From JBJXFY01 sp046155815 (GTDB lineage Bacteria > Verrucomicrobiota > Verrucomicrobiia > Limisphaerales > CAIMTB01): 8,728 nucleotides of DNA. Both the position numbers and the translations under genes were made by a program. Below, piece by piece: positions 1 through 6,628 of the stretch; within the stretch, counting starts at the first letter, position 1, and the number at the start of each line of letters is the position of its first letter. The stretch spans positions 1 through 8,728 of the forward strand of contig JBJXFY010000109.1 in the NCBI GenBank assembly GCA_046155815.1. The letters run 5' to 3'. The notes under the pieces are model-generated. The model worked only from the letters and a program-made list of their open reading frames with translations. It was not told the DNA's origin and ran no database searches.

Positions 1-689
1 GCAAACTTGAAGGCGTGGACTTCGAGGGCTGCCCGCTCACCGTCCGCAGGTTCGGCCTCACGCGCGACCTCTGCGGCGATCCGCGCCGGTCCCGGCCGCA
101 GAAGCGGCTGTCTGTCCGCCTCGGACCGTTCGAGGAAACGACCGTCCGCCTGCTCGTCGAGACGCAGGAACCGCCCAAGGGCCGTCGGGCCCTGGCCGCC
201 TTCCGCGTCACGGACCGGCGCGGGAAGAAGGTGGCCGGCGGCGTCACGGTCGTCTGCACGTCGCCGCCCTACGGCACCAGCCTGCCGCCCGCGCCCGATC
301 CCGCGAATCCCTGCCCGCTCGCGCTGGCCATGCCGCTGTACTGCGTGGACCCCGGCACCGACCCGTCCAAGACGCTGACGCCGCCCGGGACGATTGACCC
401 GCGGCATCCGCGCGACCTCGTGGCCGTGATCGAAAACACCGGCCCGGACCCGGTCCGCAACGCCAGCGTTTACCTGGAACACGCCGGCACCAGCGGCCTC
501 GAGGTGACGCCGTGCGTCTGGCATCTCGGGGACATCGAGCCCGGCGGGCGCTTCTGGGCCACCTGGCGCGTGAACGCCGCGCCGGCGCGTGCCGGCCTCC
601 ACGAGGCAACGTTCGTCGCGCAGGGCGAGCCGCACGAGCCGGTCCGGCTGCGGGCCAGGTTTCGTGTCCCCGCCCACGGATCGGACTGA
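1..689 (+). CDS. C-terminal part of an unrecognised protein with Ig-like/CARDB-like tail (5' end outside window)
   Basis: The frame is open from the left edge (first full codon at 3) to TGA at 687-689, giving 228 visible residues. A GTG at 15 could be read as a start, but there is no ribosome binding site and the frame stays open upstream, so I treat the gene as truncated by the window. The visible part begins in beta-rich sequence, has a proline-rich linker around residues 90-130 ending in a Thr/Pro stretch, and then a second beta-rich unit (about residues 140-225). The phrases VAVIENTGPDPVRNASVYLE and WHLGDIEPGGRFWATWRVNA in that unit look like the alternating strands of CARDB/Ig-like modules that often end secreted or surface proteins. 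I do not recognise the family and assign no function. It lies 132 bp upstream of the transporter on the same strand; co-transcription is possible but not shown. Confidence 0.6.
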   Translation, partial: KLEGVDFEGCPLTVRRFGLTRDLCGDPRRSRPQKRLSVRLGPFEETTVRLLVETQEPPKGRRALAAFRVTDRRGKKVAGGVTVVCTSPPYGTSLPPAPDPANPCPLALAMPLYCVDPGTDPSKTLTPPGTIDPRHPRDLVAVIENTGPDPVRNASVYLEHAGTSGLEVTPCVWHLGDIEPGGRFWATWRVNAAPARAGLHEATFVAQGEPHEPVRLRARFRVPAHGSD

Positions 690-721
690 CGGCAAGGCCC
701 GGCGTCCGGCGATCGGACTGA
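679..721 (+). repeat. Short direct repeat of GATCGGACTGA
   Basis: The 11-mer GATCGGACTGA occurs at 679-689, where it includes the stop codon of the upstream gene, and again exactly at 711-721, with a period of 32 bp. It may be a small local duplication just after the gene. No function can be assigned. Confidence 0.45.
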
Positions 722-821
722 GGCCTCGCCGCGGGGTTCCTCGCGGATCCTCGCCGTGGGGAGCCGGGAAGGGATCTTTCGGCTTGGACTGCCCGTCACC
801 CGACACGCACGCTTCGCGTCG

Positions 822-2081
822 ATGCTCGAACGCTGGCCGGGCCTTCTGGGTATGGCGGTCTTCATCGCGCTCGCCTGGGCGTGCTCGCTGGACCGCCGGC
901 GCTTCCCGTGGCGCATCGTCCTCACCGGCCTCGGCCTCCAATTCGTCTTCGCGGTGCTGATCCTGAAGACCCGCCTCGGCCGGGCGCTGTTCGAGGGGGC
1001 GCAGGCGGCGGTCACGAAGCTGATCGGTTTCGCCAACGACGGTGCGGGGCTGGTCTTCGGCCCGCTGGCCGACGCTGATGCGCTCACACGCGGCTTCGGT
1101 GCCGGCAACGCCCTGGTCCTCGCCATCACCCTCACCGCCACCATCATCCTCGTCGCGGCGCTGTCCGCGCTGCTCTACCACTGGGGCGTCCTGCAGCGCG
1201 TGGTGGCGGCGTTCGGGTGGGTAATGCGGCGGGTGATGGGCACCAGCGGCAGCGAGAGCCTGGCCGCCGCGGCCAACGTCTTCATGGGCCAGACCGAGGC
1301 GCCGCTCGTCGTGCAGCCGTACCTGAAATCCATGACCCGCAGCGAGCTGATGGCGCTGATGACGGGCGGCATGGCCACCATCGCGGGCGGCGTGGGCGCA
1401 GTGTACGCCAGCCTCGGAGTCGCCGCGGGCGAGGCCAACATGGCAGGCCACCTCCTCACGGCCTCCGTCATGAGCGCGCCGGCCGCGCTGCTCATCGCCA
1501 AGGTCATGCTGCCGGAGACGGCCGTGAGCGTGACGGCCGGCGGCGCTCCGGCGCAGGTCGAGCGCACGACCCGCAACGCCGTGGACGCCCTCTGCACCGG
1601 GGCGGGCGACGGACTGAAGCTGTCGCTCAACGTGATCGCCATGCTCATTGCCTTCACCGCGGTGGTGGCACTGGCGAACTACCTCCTCGGCCTCGCCCTC
1701 GAGCCCTTGGTCGGCCGGACGGTGACCTTCCAGCAGATTCTCGGCTGGGTGAACGCCCCGCTCGCGTGGCTCATGGGCATCCCGGCGCGCGACTGCATGC
1801 TTGTGGGACAGTTCCTGGGCGAGCGCATCATCCTGAATGAGTTCGTCGGCTACCTCTCGCTGACCGGCCAGCGCGGGGCGATGGAACCGCGGAGCTTCAT
1901 CATCGCCACGTACGCCCTGTGCGGCTTCGCGAACTTCGCCAGCATCGCCATCCAGATCGGCGGCATCGGCGCGCTGGAGCCTTCCCGCCGCGCGGATCTC
2001 GCGGACCTCGGCCTGCGCGCGATGGTGGGCGGCCTGCTGGCCAGCTACATCACGGCGTGCCTGGCGGGGCTGCTGGTCTAG
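822..2081 (+). CDS. Concentrative nucleoside transporter, NupC/CNT family
   Basis: An inner-membrane cation-coupled nucleoside importer of 419 residues, close to the usual bacterial CNT length of about 400-420. I chose ATG 822 because the family begins with a short lead into the first membrane helix (here MLERWPGLLGMAVFIALAW). The frame also opens with a GTG at 756, but those extra 22 residues are not hydrophobic and do not look like the family. Neither start has a clear ribosome binding site. Conserved blocks appear in order: LKTRLGRALFEGA followed by FGPLAD (N-terminal domain), the GQTEAPLVV loop (Gln157, Thr158, Glu159), the TGGMATIAGG gate region, NEFVGYLSL (Glu340), and FANFAS then IQIGGIGAL near the C-terminus (Phe369, Asn371, Ser374). 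From memory of the Vibrio cholerae CNT structure these are the base-binding and ribose-binding residues, so transport activity is expected. Asn152 and Thr186-Ile187 sit at its sodium site, which makes sodium coupling possible. Nucleoside preference cannot be read from the sequence. It converges with the fusion gene ending at 2238. Confidence 0.94.
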   Translation: MLERWPGLLGMAVFIALAWACSLDRRRFPWRIVLTGLGLQFVFAVLILKTRLGRALFEGAQAAVTKLIGFANDGAGLVFGPLADADALTRGFGAGNALVLAITLTATIILVAALSALLYHWGVLQRVVAAFGWVMRRVMGTSGSESLAAAANVFMGQTEAPLVVQPYLKSMTRSELMALMTGGMATIAGGVGAVYASLGVAAGEANMAGHLLTASVMSAPAALLIAKVMLPETAVSVTAGGAPAQVERTTRNAVDALCTGAGDGLKLSLNVIAMLIAFTAVVALANYLLGLALEPLVGRTVTFQQILGWVNAPLAWLMGIPARDCMLVGQFLGERIILNEFVGYLSLTGQRGAMEPRSFIIATYALCGFANFASIAIQIGGIGALEPSRRADLADLGLRAMVGGLLASYITACLAGLLV

Positions 2082-2237
2082 TGGCGGCGGTCGCGGCCGG
2101 CCGCTGCTCCGTTGAAGACATCCCCCTGCCCGGAGGAGACGACGTGAGGCGAAGGATCTGCTTTCACAGGAAAATGGAGGCTCGTCACCCCCTCTCCCGC
2201 GCCTGGAGGCCAGCACGGGCGCCGCACGTGGGCCGCT

Positions 2238-5075
2238 TCAATCCTTCAGCGCCAGCGGCTCCAGCGCGCCGGCGGGTGCCTGCGCCGCCCATGCGATGCC
2301 GCGCAGGATCAACACGCGGAAGAGCGGGTCGTCGAGCGTCCACGAATAATGGCCGGGGATGCTGGCGAACACGCGACCCGCACCGCGCTGGTAGGTCCAC
2401 ACGAGCGGGCGCGACACCCCGTCCACCTCGGCCGTGGCCAGCACCTGCACGCGTGCCGGATCGCCGATGAGCGGCCAGTACGGCTCGTCCAGAAACTCCG
2501 CCTCCACCGGCAGACCGGCCGCGAGCGGATGCCCGGCGGCGAGGCGCAGCGTGAACGGCATGTGCCGGTAGCCCGTGCGGCCCGGCTGCGCAGCCAGCCC
2601 AAGGCGCTCAGCGAGCTGCTCGGGCTCCAGATCCGCAATGGTCGCGGAGTGCAGCACCACCACCCCGCCGCCGCGCCGCTGGAAGGCGTCCAGCTCCGCG
2701 TACCGCACCGCGTTCCATTCGTGGTTCCAAAAGTAGAAGACGGCCGCGTCCACCGCCGCGAACTGCGTCGCGGAGGGCCATTCCCACGCTTTCTCCACCT
2801 CCACGTGGCCCGTGCCGCCGAGCAGCCGCGCCCAGTTCGTCTGCCAGCGCGGGTAGTCGTGCTGGCCGGGGCCGTGGTCCTGCTTCGAGGCGACGAGCAC
2901 GAGCTTCACCGGACGCGTGGCAGTCCCTGAAGCCGCCTCGCCGGGCTGGGAACCGGCGCTCCGCGTGGCGTCGAGCAGCCGCGACGCGCCGACCGCGTCA
3001 CGCTTCGGCGGCGCGTGGCGGAGGAAGGTCAGCAGTTCGGCGACCTGCGCGTCCGTCAGGCCATCCAGCAGGCCGGCGGGCATCAGCGATTCGCCCGTGG
3101 GCCGGCGCTGCTTCACGTCCTCCGCGCGAACGAGGGTCTCCACGCCGGTGGCGGTGATGAGCTTGAGGCGGTCGTTGCCCTCGGGCCGGACGAAGCCGGT
3201 GAACTCCGTGCCGTCGGCCAGCACGAGGTGATAGCCCACGAAGTCCGGGTTGATCGCGGCGCTCGGCTCGCGGAGATCACGGAGCACGCTGGACACGTCA
3301 CGCGACGCGAGGTTGTCGAGGTCAGGCCCGTGGCCGGTGCCCTCGCCGCGCAGGCGGTGGCAGGTGATGCACTGCCGCTGCGTGAAGAGTTCACGGCCGT
3401 TCTCGAAGTCGCCCACCACTTCCGGCGGCGGGGCGGCCTTCGCCGCAGCATCCGCGGCCGGCGCGGGAAACACGCCGGAGGCCAGCGCGTAATCCACCTC
3501 CGCCGTACCCTGCCCGCCCGGCCACGTCAGCGGCAGGACCACGCGCCCGTGGCCCGGCCCGGCGTGGGGCGTCGTCGTGAGGATCAGCTCCCGGCCGTCC
3601 GCCGCCAGCCGGGCTGACCGCACCTTCGCGCGGAACCGCGGCGCGGCCTCCTGCCGCTGCACCGTCTCGTAGGGCGGCTTCAGAGTCTCAAATGGATCGC
3701 CCGCGCGGACGTGCTCACCGAACTCGATCTCCGCGCCGGCCAGCCGGCCCGGCACCGCGGCGTCCAACGCGCGGTCGAACGTGACCCGCACCTCCGTCGC
3801 GCCCGCCGCGCTGGCTGACACCGGCTGCGGCGCGGCCGGGGCCGTGTAGCGGATGCGGAACAGGCGGCCCTCGCCGTTCGGGCCGGTGCCCCAGTCCGGC
3901 AGGCCGCTGTGGCAGCTCAGGTACAAATCGCCGCGCGGCGAGACGGCCACGTCCGTGACCAGCATCCCGAGCCGCGCGAAGGTGAAGGCTTCGCCCGTGT
4001 AGCCGTGCGTGGACTTCCTGAGCCGCACGCGCCAGAGCTTGCCGCGTGATTCGCCGGTCACGAGGGCGTCGCCGCGCCACGTCTCCGGGCCGAACAAGCC
4101 CTGCGCCGGCGCGCCGGGCCGGGCATCACACGGCTCGTTGAACACGAAGCCGCACGCGGACTGGTGCTGCGGCCCGAACGCCGCCACCGGCGGCTCGCCC
4201 ATCAGGTCCGGCGCCCAGCGCGGATGGGCCGGCGGAAAGCCGTAGTTCCGCCCCTTCACGACGTGGTTCAGCTCATCGAGCGGGTTGCCGCCGGGGCACC
4301 ATGTCTCGCCTTCCTGGTCCGTGCAGAACAGGTCGCCCGCCGCGTTGAAGCGGAGCTGGTACACGACGCGCAGGCCCGTGGCCCACGTCTCGCGCCGGCC
4401 CGTGGCGGGATCGAGCCGCTGGATGGTGCCGCGCTCGCCGGCCGGGTCGTATAGCGACACCTCCGCCGCCGGATCCGCCGGCACCGTCCGCCCGGCGGAC
4501 CCGAGCCACGAGCGGTCGGCGTCGGTGAGGTCGGCGACCTTCTTCACGCGGTAGGGATTGGCGTAGTTCGCCGTGAGCAACGCAAAGTACAGCGCGCCGT
4601 CCGGCCCGACGGTGACGCCGGTGGCGTCCACGTTGCCGGAAGCCTCGTCCTTCCCCGGCCAGCCCTGCGCGATCACCTCCTCGCGGTCCGCGCGGCCGTC
4701 GCCGTCCGTGTCGCGCAGCCGTGAGACCTTGCCGCTGGAGGAGACGAGGAGGCCGTCCGCGGTCCAGTGCATCCCGACAGGCACGGTGAGCGTGTCACGG
4801 TCCCACCACGCGTCGGCGCGGTCCTCGAGGCCGTCGTCGTCGGTGTCGCTGAGGCGCCAGACGCGGCCATTGTAGCCAAGCACGGTGAGGGAGCCATCCG
4901 TCGCGAAAGCGAGGTTGTTGACGTTCGGCAGGCGGACGGGGACTTCCTCGACGGTGAAGCCCGGAACGAGCATCCGGACGGCGGATTCCGCGGCGCGGGC
5001 GGGAAGGCCGGCCAGGCAAAGCCACGCCAGGAGGCGGAGAAGATTCCGCGGGTCGGGTGGGCGGACGAGCAACAC
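2238..5075 (-). CDS. Exported PVC-type dehydrogenase propeller + c-type cytochrome + ThuA-like fusion protein
   Basis: A 945-residue exported redox protein. Residues 1-29 form a signal peptide (Arg-rich start, LLRLLAWLCLAGL core, likely cut at ARA-A). Residues about 35-410 form a beta-propeller of the Pirellula/Verrucomicrobium membrane-bound dehydrogenase type, distantly like soluble sugar dehydrogenases. It contains two acidic Asp-rich loops (77-85 and 122-130). Residues about 411-535 look like a beta-sandwich linker. Residues about 553-690 are the family's haem domain, with CITCH at 569-573 binding haem c and Met665 in SLMPAGL as the likely distal ligand. Residues about 720-932 match ThuA/trehalose-utilisation-like domains, including DHGPGQHDYPRWQTNW and IPGHYSWTLDDPLFR. 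The substrate and electron acceptor are unknown; oxidation of a sugar or polyol outside the cytoplasm is inference. The start is GTG 5075; the only upstream in-frame limit is a stop at 5184-5186, and no other standard start lies between. No clear ribosome binding site. It is transcribed away from the inositol oxygenase across a 127-bp gap. Confidence 0.95.
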   Translation of the reverse strand: MLLVRPPDPRNLLRLLAWLCLAGLPARAAESAVRMLVPGFTVEEVPVRLPNVNNLAFATDGSLTVLGYNGRVWRLSDTDDDGLEDRADAWWDRDTLTVPVGMHWTADGLLVSSSGKVSRLRDTDGDGRADREEVIAQGWPGKDEASGNVDATGVTVGPDGALYFALLTANYANPYRVKKVADLTDADRSWLGSAGRTVPADPAAEVSLYDPAGERGTIQRLDPATGRRETWATGLRVVYQLRFNAAGDLFCTDQEGETWCPGGNPLDELNHVVKGRNYGFPPAHPRWAPDLMGEPPVAAFGPQHQSACGFVFNEPCDARPGAPAQGLFGPETWRGDALVTGESRGKLWRVRLRKSTHGYTGEAFTFARLGMLVTDVAVSPRGDLYLSCHSGLPDWGTGPNGEGRLFRIRYTAPAAPQPVSASAAGATEVRVTFDRALDAAVPGRLAGAEIEFGEHVRAGDPFETLKPPYETVQRQEAAPRFRAKVRSARLAADGRELILTTTPHAGPGHGRVVLPLTWPGGQGTAEVDYALASGVFPAPAADAAAKAAPPPEVVGDFENGRELFTQRQCITCHRLRGEGTGHGPDLDNLASRDVSSVLRDLREPSAAINPDFVGYHLVLADGTEFTGFVRPEGNDRLKLITATGVETLVRAEDVKQRRPTGESLMPAGLLDGLTDAQVAELLTFLRHAPPKRDAVGASRLLDATRSAGSQPGEAASGTATRPVKLVLVASKQDHGPGQHDYPRWQTNWARLLGGTGHVEVEKAWEWPSATQFAAVDAAVFYFWNHEWNAVRYAELDAFQRRGGGVVVLHSATIADLEPEQLAERLGLAAQPGRTGYRHMPFTLRLAAGHPLAAGLPVEAEFLDEPYWPLIGDPARVQVLATAEVDGVSRPLVWTYQRGAGRVFASIPGHYSWTLDDPLFRVLILRGIAWAAQAPAGALEPLALKD

Positions 5076-5155
5076 CGGGAGACGGTAGAAGGCGCTGGCA
5101 CACCGGCAAGTGGCGCAGGGGCGGCCGCCGGGCGAGGCGACATCCAGACCGCGGC

Positions 5156-5195
5156 CCGGGACTTGCCCCGCCCGCCGTCCCGGCTAGCATGCCGG
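5156..5195. promoter_or_regulatory. Operator-like dyads in the divergent promoter region
   Basis: The 7-mer CCGGGAC (5156-5162) is matched by its exact reverse complement GTCCCGG (5177-5183), with 14 bp between. The half-sites are 21 bp apart centre to centre, two helical turns, which suits a dimeric regulator. A second, overlapping dyad, CCGGC (5180-5184) and GCCGG (5191-5195), frames the hexamer TAGCAT. Both lie between the divergent genes and overlap the putative promoter of the oxygenase gene. That a regulator binds here is inference; short GC-rich dyads can arise by chance in DNA of this composition. Confidence 0.4.
5163..5190 (+). promoter_or_regulatory. Putative sigma70-like promoter of the inositol oxygenase gene
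   Basis: TTGCCC (5163-5168) and TAGCAT (5185-5190) are 16 bp apart and resemble -35 and -10 elements. Transcription would begin near 5197, leaving a leader of only about six bases before ATG 5203, which fits the absence of a ribosome binding site there. The match to consensus is moderate only. Confidence 0.3.
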
Positions 5196-5202
5196 CAGTT
5201 TC

Positions 5203-6096
5203 ATGAATGCCACCGCCCCGCTGAAGTCCTTCGACGAATGGGAGGACTTCCTCAAGGAACGCTATCCCGAGCCCGCCGCTGTGGCCCAGGTGAGGAAGCC
5301 GTTCCAGGCCACCGACCCGGACAAGCAGAAGGCGGAGTTCCGCAACTACGAGGCCGACGCGCGGCCCACGGTGCGCGAGTTCTACCGCCAAAACCACACG
5401 CACCAGACCCTCGACTTCGTGCTCGAGGCCAAACGGAGATGGCTCGCCTTCGACCAACGCGAAATGGGCGTCTGGGAGGCCGCCGAGTACCTCAACACGC
5501 TGGTGGACGACTCCGACCCCGACACCGACCTCACCCAGCTCCAGCACCTGCTCCAGACCAGCGAGGCCATCCGCCGCGACGGCCACCCGCGCTGGATGGT
5601 GCTCACCGGCTTCATCCACGATCTCGGCAAGATCCTCTGCCTCTATGGCCAGCCCCAATGGGCCGTGGTGGGCGACACCTTCCCCGTCGGCTGCGCGTGG
5701 TCGGACAAGATCGTCTTCCCGCGCTTCTTCGAGGCCAACGCCGACAAGGACCGCCCCGAACTCCAGACCCGGCTCGGCATTTACGAACAGGACTGCGGCC
5801 TTGACCGCGTTCATCTCTCGTGGGGCCATGACGAGTACATCTACCAAATCGCTAAGGGCTGCCTGCCGGAGGAAGGCCTCTACATGCTGCGGTACCACTC
5901 GTTCTACCCGTGGCACCGCGAGGGCGAGTACGAGCACCTCGCCAACGACCACGACCGGGCGATGAAACAGTGGGTGCTGCTCTTCAACCAATACGACCTC
6001 TACACCAAGAGCGCCGCGCCGCCGGACGTGAAGGCGCTGCGGCCGTACTATGAGGAGTTGATCGCGGAGTTCTTCCCGGCCAAGGTGCGCTGGTAG
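5203..6096 (+). CDS. myo-Inositol oxygenase (inositol to D-glucuronate), EC 1.13.99.1
   Basis: A cytoplasmic mixed-valent di-iron oxygenase that cleaves myo-inositol with O2 to give D-glucuronate. It has 297 residues, close to the animal enzymes (about 285). All six iron ligands known from the mammalian enzyme are present in their motifs: His115 (QLQHLLQTSEAIR), His139 and Asp140 (FIHDLGK), His209 (SWGHDEY), His232 (YHSFYPWH) and Asp265 (FNQYDLYTK). Lys143 of HDLGK and the DDSDPD loop (102-107) are also kept, as is the nearly invariant QPQWAVVGDTFPVGC stretch. The protein ends in Trp as the mammalian enzymes do. ATG 5203 is the natural start and gives a family-length N-terminus; there is no Shine-Dalgarno, possibly because the leader is very short. 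An intrinsic terminator follows the TAG, so it is probably a single-gene transcript divergent from the haem/ThuA fusion gene. No uronate isomerase or inositol dehydrogenase is visible, so the later fate of glucuronate is not shown here. Confidence 0.97.
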   Translation: MNATAPLKSFDEWEDFLKERYPEPAAVAQVRKPFQATDPDKQKAEFRNYEADARPTVREFYRQNHTHQTLDFVLEAKRRWLAFDQREMGVWEAAEYLNTLVDDSDPDTDLTQLQHLLQTSEAIRRDGHPRWMVLTGFIHDLGKILCLYGQPQWAVVGDTFPVGCAWSDKIVFPRFFEANADKDRPELQTRLGIYEQDCGLDRVHLSWGHDEYIYQIAKGCLPEEGLYMLRYHSFYPWHREGEYEHLANDHDRAMKQWVLLFNQYDLYTKSAAPPDVKALRPYYEELIAEFFPAKVRW

Positions 6097-6119
6097 GCCG
6101 GCATCATCCTTGGGTGCGG

Positions 6120-6152
6120 AACCCTCCCGAAGACCCGGGTGGGTTCATTTTT
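6120..6152 (+). terminator. Intrinsic terminator after the inositol oxygenase gene
   Basis: The arm AACCC-T-CCCG (6120-6129) pairs with CGGG-T-GGGTT (6136-6145) around a six-base loop, with one T-T mismatch; G6119 and C6146 extend the stem. A run of five T follows at 6148-6152. It lies 23 bp after the stop codon and is correctly oriented for the plus-strand gene. Confidence 0.8.
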
Positions 6153-6393
6153 GTGCAGGGGCGCGCCCGCAGTGAAGACGCTTTGTGGCCACGCTGTCGC
6201 GATTCGGCCAGTCTGCCGGCGTTTCACGGCCGCCAGCCAACTCGAGTGTGTCGGTTCCGCGGGTGGCACGGGCGATGCTGCCTCGTCAGGCGTGAGTTCC
6301 CGCCCGTCGTACCCGTCGTCAGCTTGGTGTGGGAAACCCTCCGTGGCGGCCGTCCTTGCCGGCACAACTGTCCTGCCTGGGTCCCTCACGGCC

Positions 6394-6414
6394 TCACCGG
6401 GCCACACCCGGTGA
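6394..6414. repeat. Perfect 8-bp hairpin
   Basis: TCACCGGG (6394-6401) pairs exactly with CCCGGTGA (6407-6414) around the loop CCACA. No T-run follows on either strand, so it is not a standard terminator. Confidence 0.65.
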
Positions 6415-6436
6415 TGACCTCAAGTTCGAATGTGAC

Positions 6437-6466
6437 CTGGCGGCTGGTGGCAACACCGGCCGCCAG
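6437..6466 (+). ncRNA. Long hairpin with GNRA tetraloop, possible structured RNA element
   Basis: CTGGCGGCTGGTG (6437-6449) pairs over its full 13 positions with CACCGGCCGCCAG (6454-6466) around the tetraloop GCAA. Twelve pairs are Watson-Crick and one is T·G (6445 with 6458). Read as plus-strand RNA the stem is uninterrupted and the loop is a stable GNRA; read as minus-strand RNA it has a C-A mismatch and loop TTGC. That asymmetry favours a plus-strand RNA role. No T-run follows. Whether it is transcribed is unknown. Confidence 0.4.
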
Positions 6467-6628
6467 CTTCCTATCCCGGCCGTAGCCGCCGACGTGCGGA
6501 GACGCTGAGCGGAAGCCCCAAGTTCAGGGCGCAAAGCTCAAGGGAAGCTCCGCTCTCCCAGCCTCCACGGCGTGCATCCACCGCAGGTTGGGTGTTTGGT
6601 CCTCGTGGTTTGGGCTTCCCTCCGCCGC

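Larger units (their letters stand above)
6153..6628. other. Gap of about 480 bp with no convincing gene; strong hairpins
   Basis: Open frames exist on both strands but none has a ribosome binding site or a recognisable protein; translations are Arg/Ser/Cys-rich in the manner of non-coding high-GC DNA. The stretch holds two strong hairpins (listed separately), a 10-bp palindrome GGGCGCGCCC at 6159-6168, and a tandem nine-base repeat, CCCGTCGTA then CCCGTCGTC, at 6303-6320. I could not match it to tRNA, tmRNA, RNase P RNA or a riboswitch I know. It could be a non-coding RNA, a dispersed intergenic repeat or a decayed gene. Confidence 0.5.

Noticed and set aside
2093..2104. 12-bp palindrome GCGGCCGGCCGC after the transporter gene, considered as a terminator
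   Set aside because: It has no loop and no T-run, and such palindromes are common by chance at this GC content.
2132..2470. Good Shine-Dalgarno (GGAGGAG at 2132-2138) ahead of GTG 2144 with a 108-codon frame
   Set aside because: The predicted peptide is Arg/Ala/Pro-rich without structure, and most of it is antisense to the end of the fusion gene. The purine motif is likely chance.
3015..3617. 200-codon plus-strand frame inside the dehydrogenase-haem-ThuA gene
   Set aside because: It lies opposite the haem domain, including the CITCH codons, and its translation is Arg/Ala-rich filler typical of antisense frames in high-GC DNA.
4795..5991. Long open frame (398 codons) antisense to the inositol oxygenase gene
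   Set aside because: It is the mirror of strong GC-ending codon use in a certain gene; the translation has no family resemblance and the sense frame keeps every catalytic residue.
6424..6430. GTTCGAA resembling a tRNA T-loop
   Set aside because: The flanking bases form only a 3-bp stem and no acceptor or anticodon arm can be built around it.
6114..6485. Overlapping plus-strand frames after the inositol oxygenase gene
   Set aside because: They run through the terminator and both hairpins, lack a ribosome binding site, and their translations are not recognisable.
6542..6559. Hairpin GGGAAGC / GCTCTCCC considered as terminator of the alcohol dehydrogenase gene
   Set aside because: The stem is short with a bulge, lies about 70 bp after the stop, and is not followed by a T-run on the minus strand.
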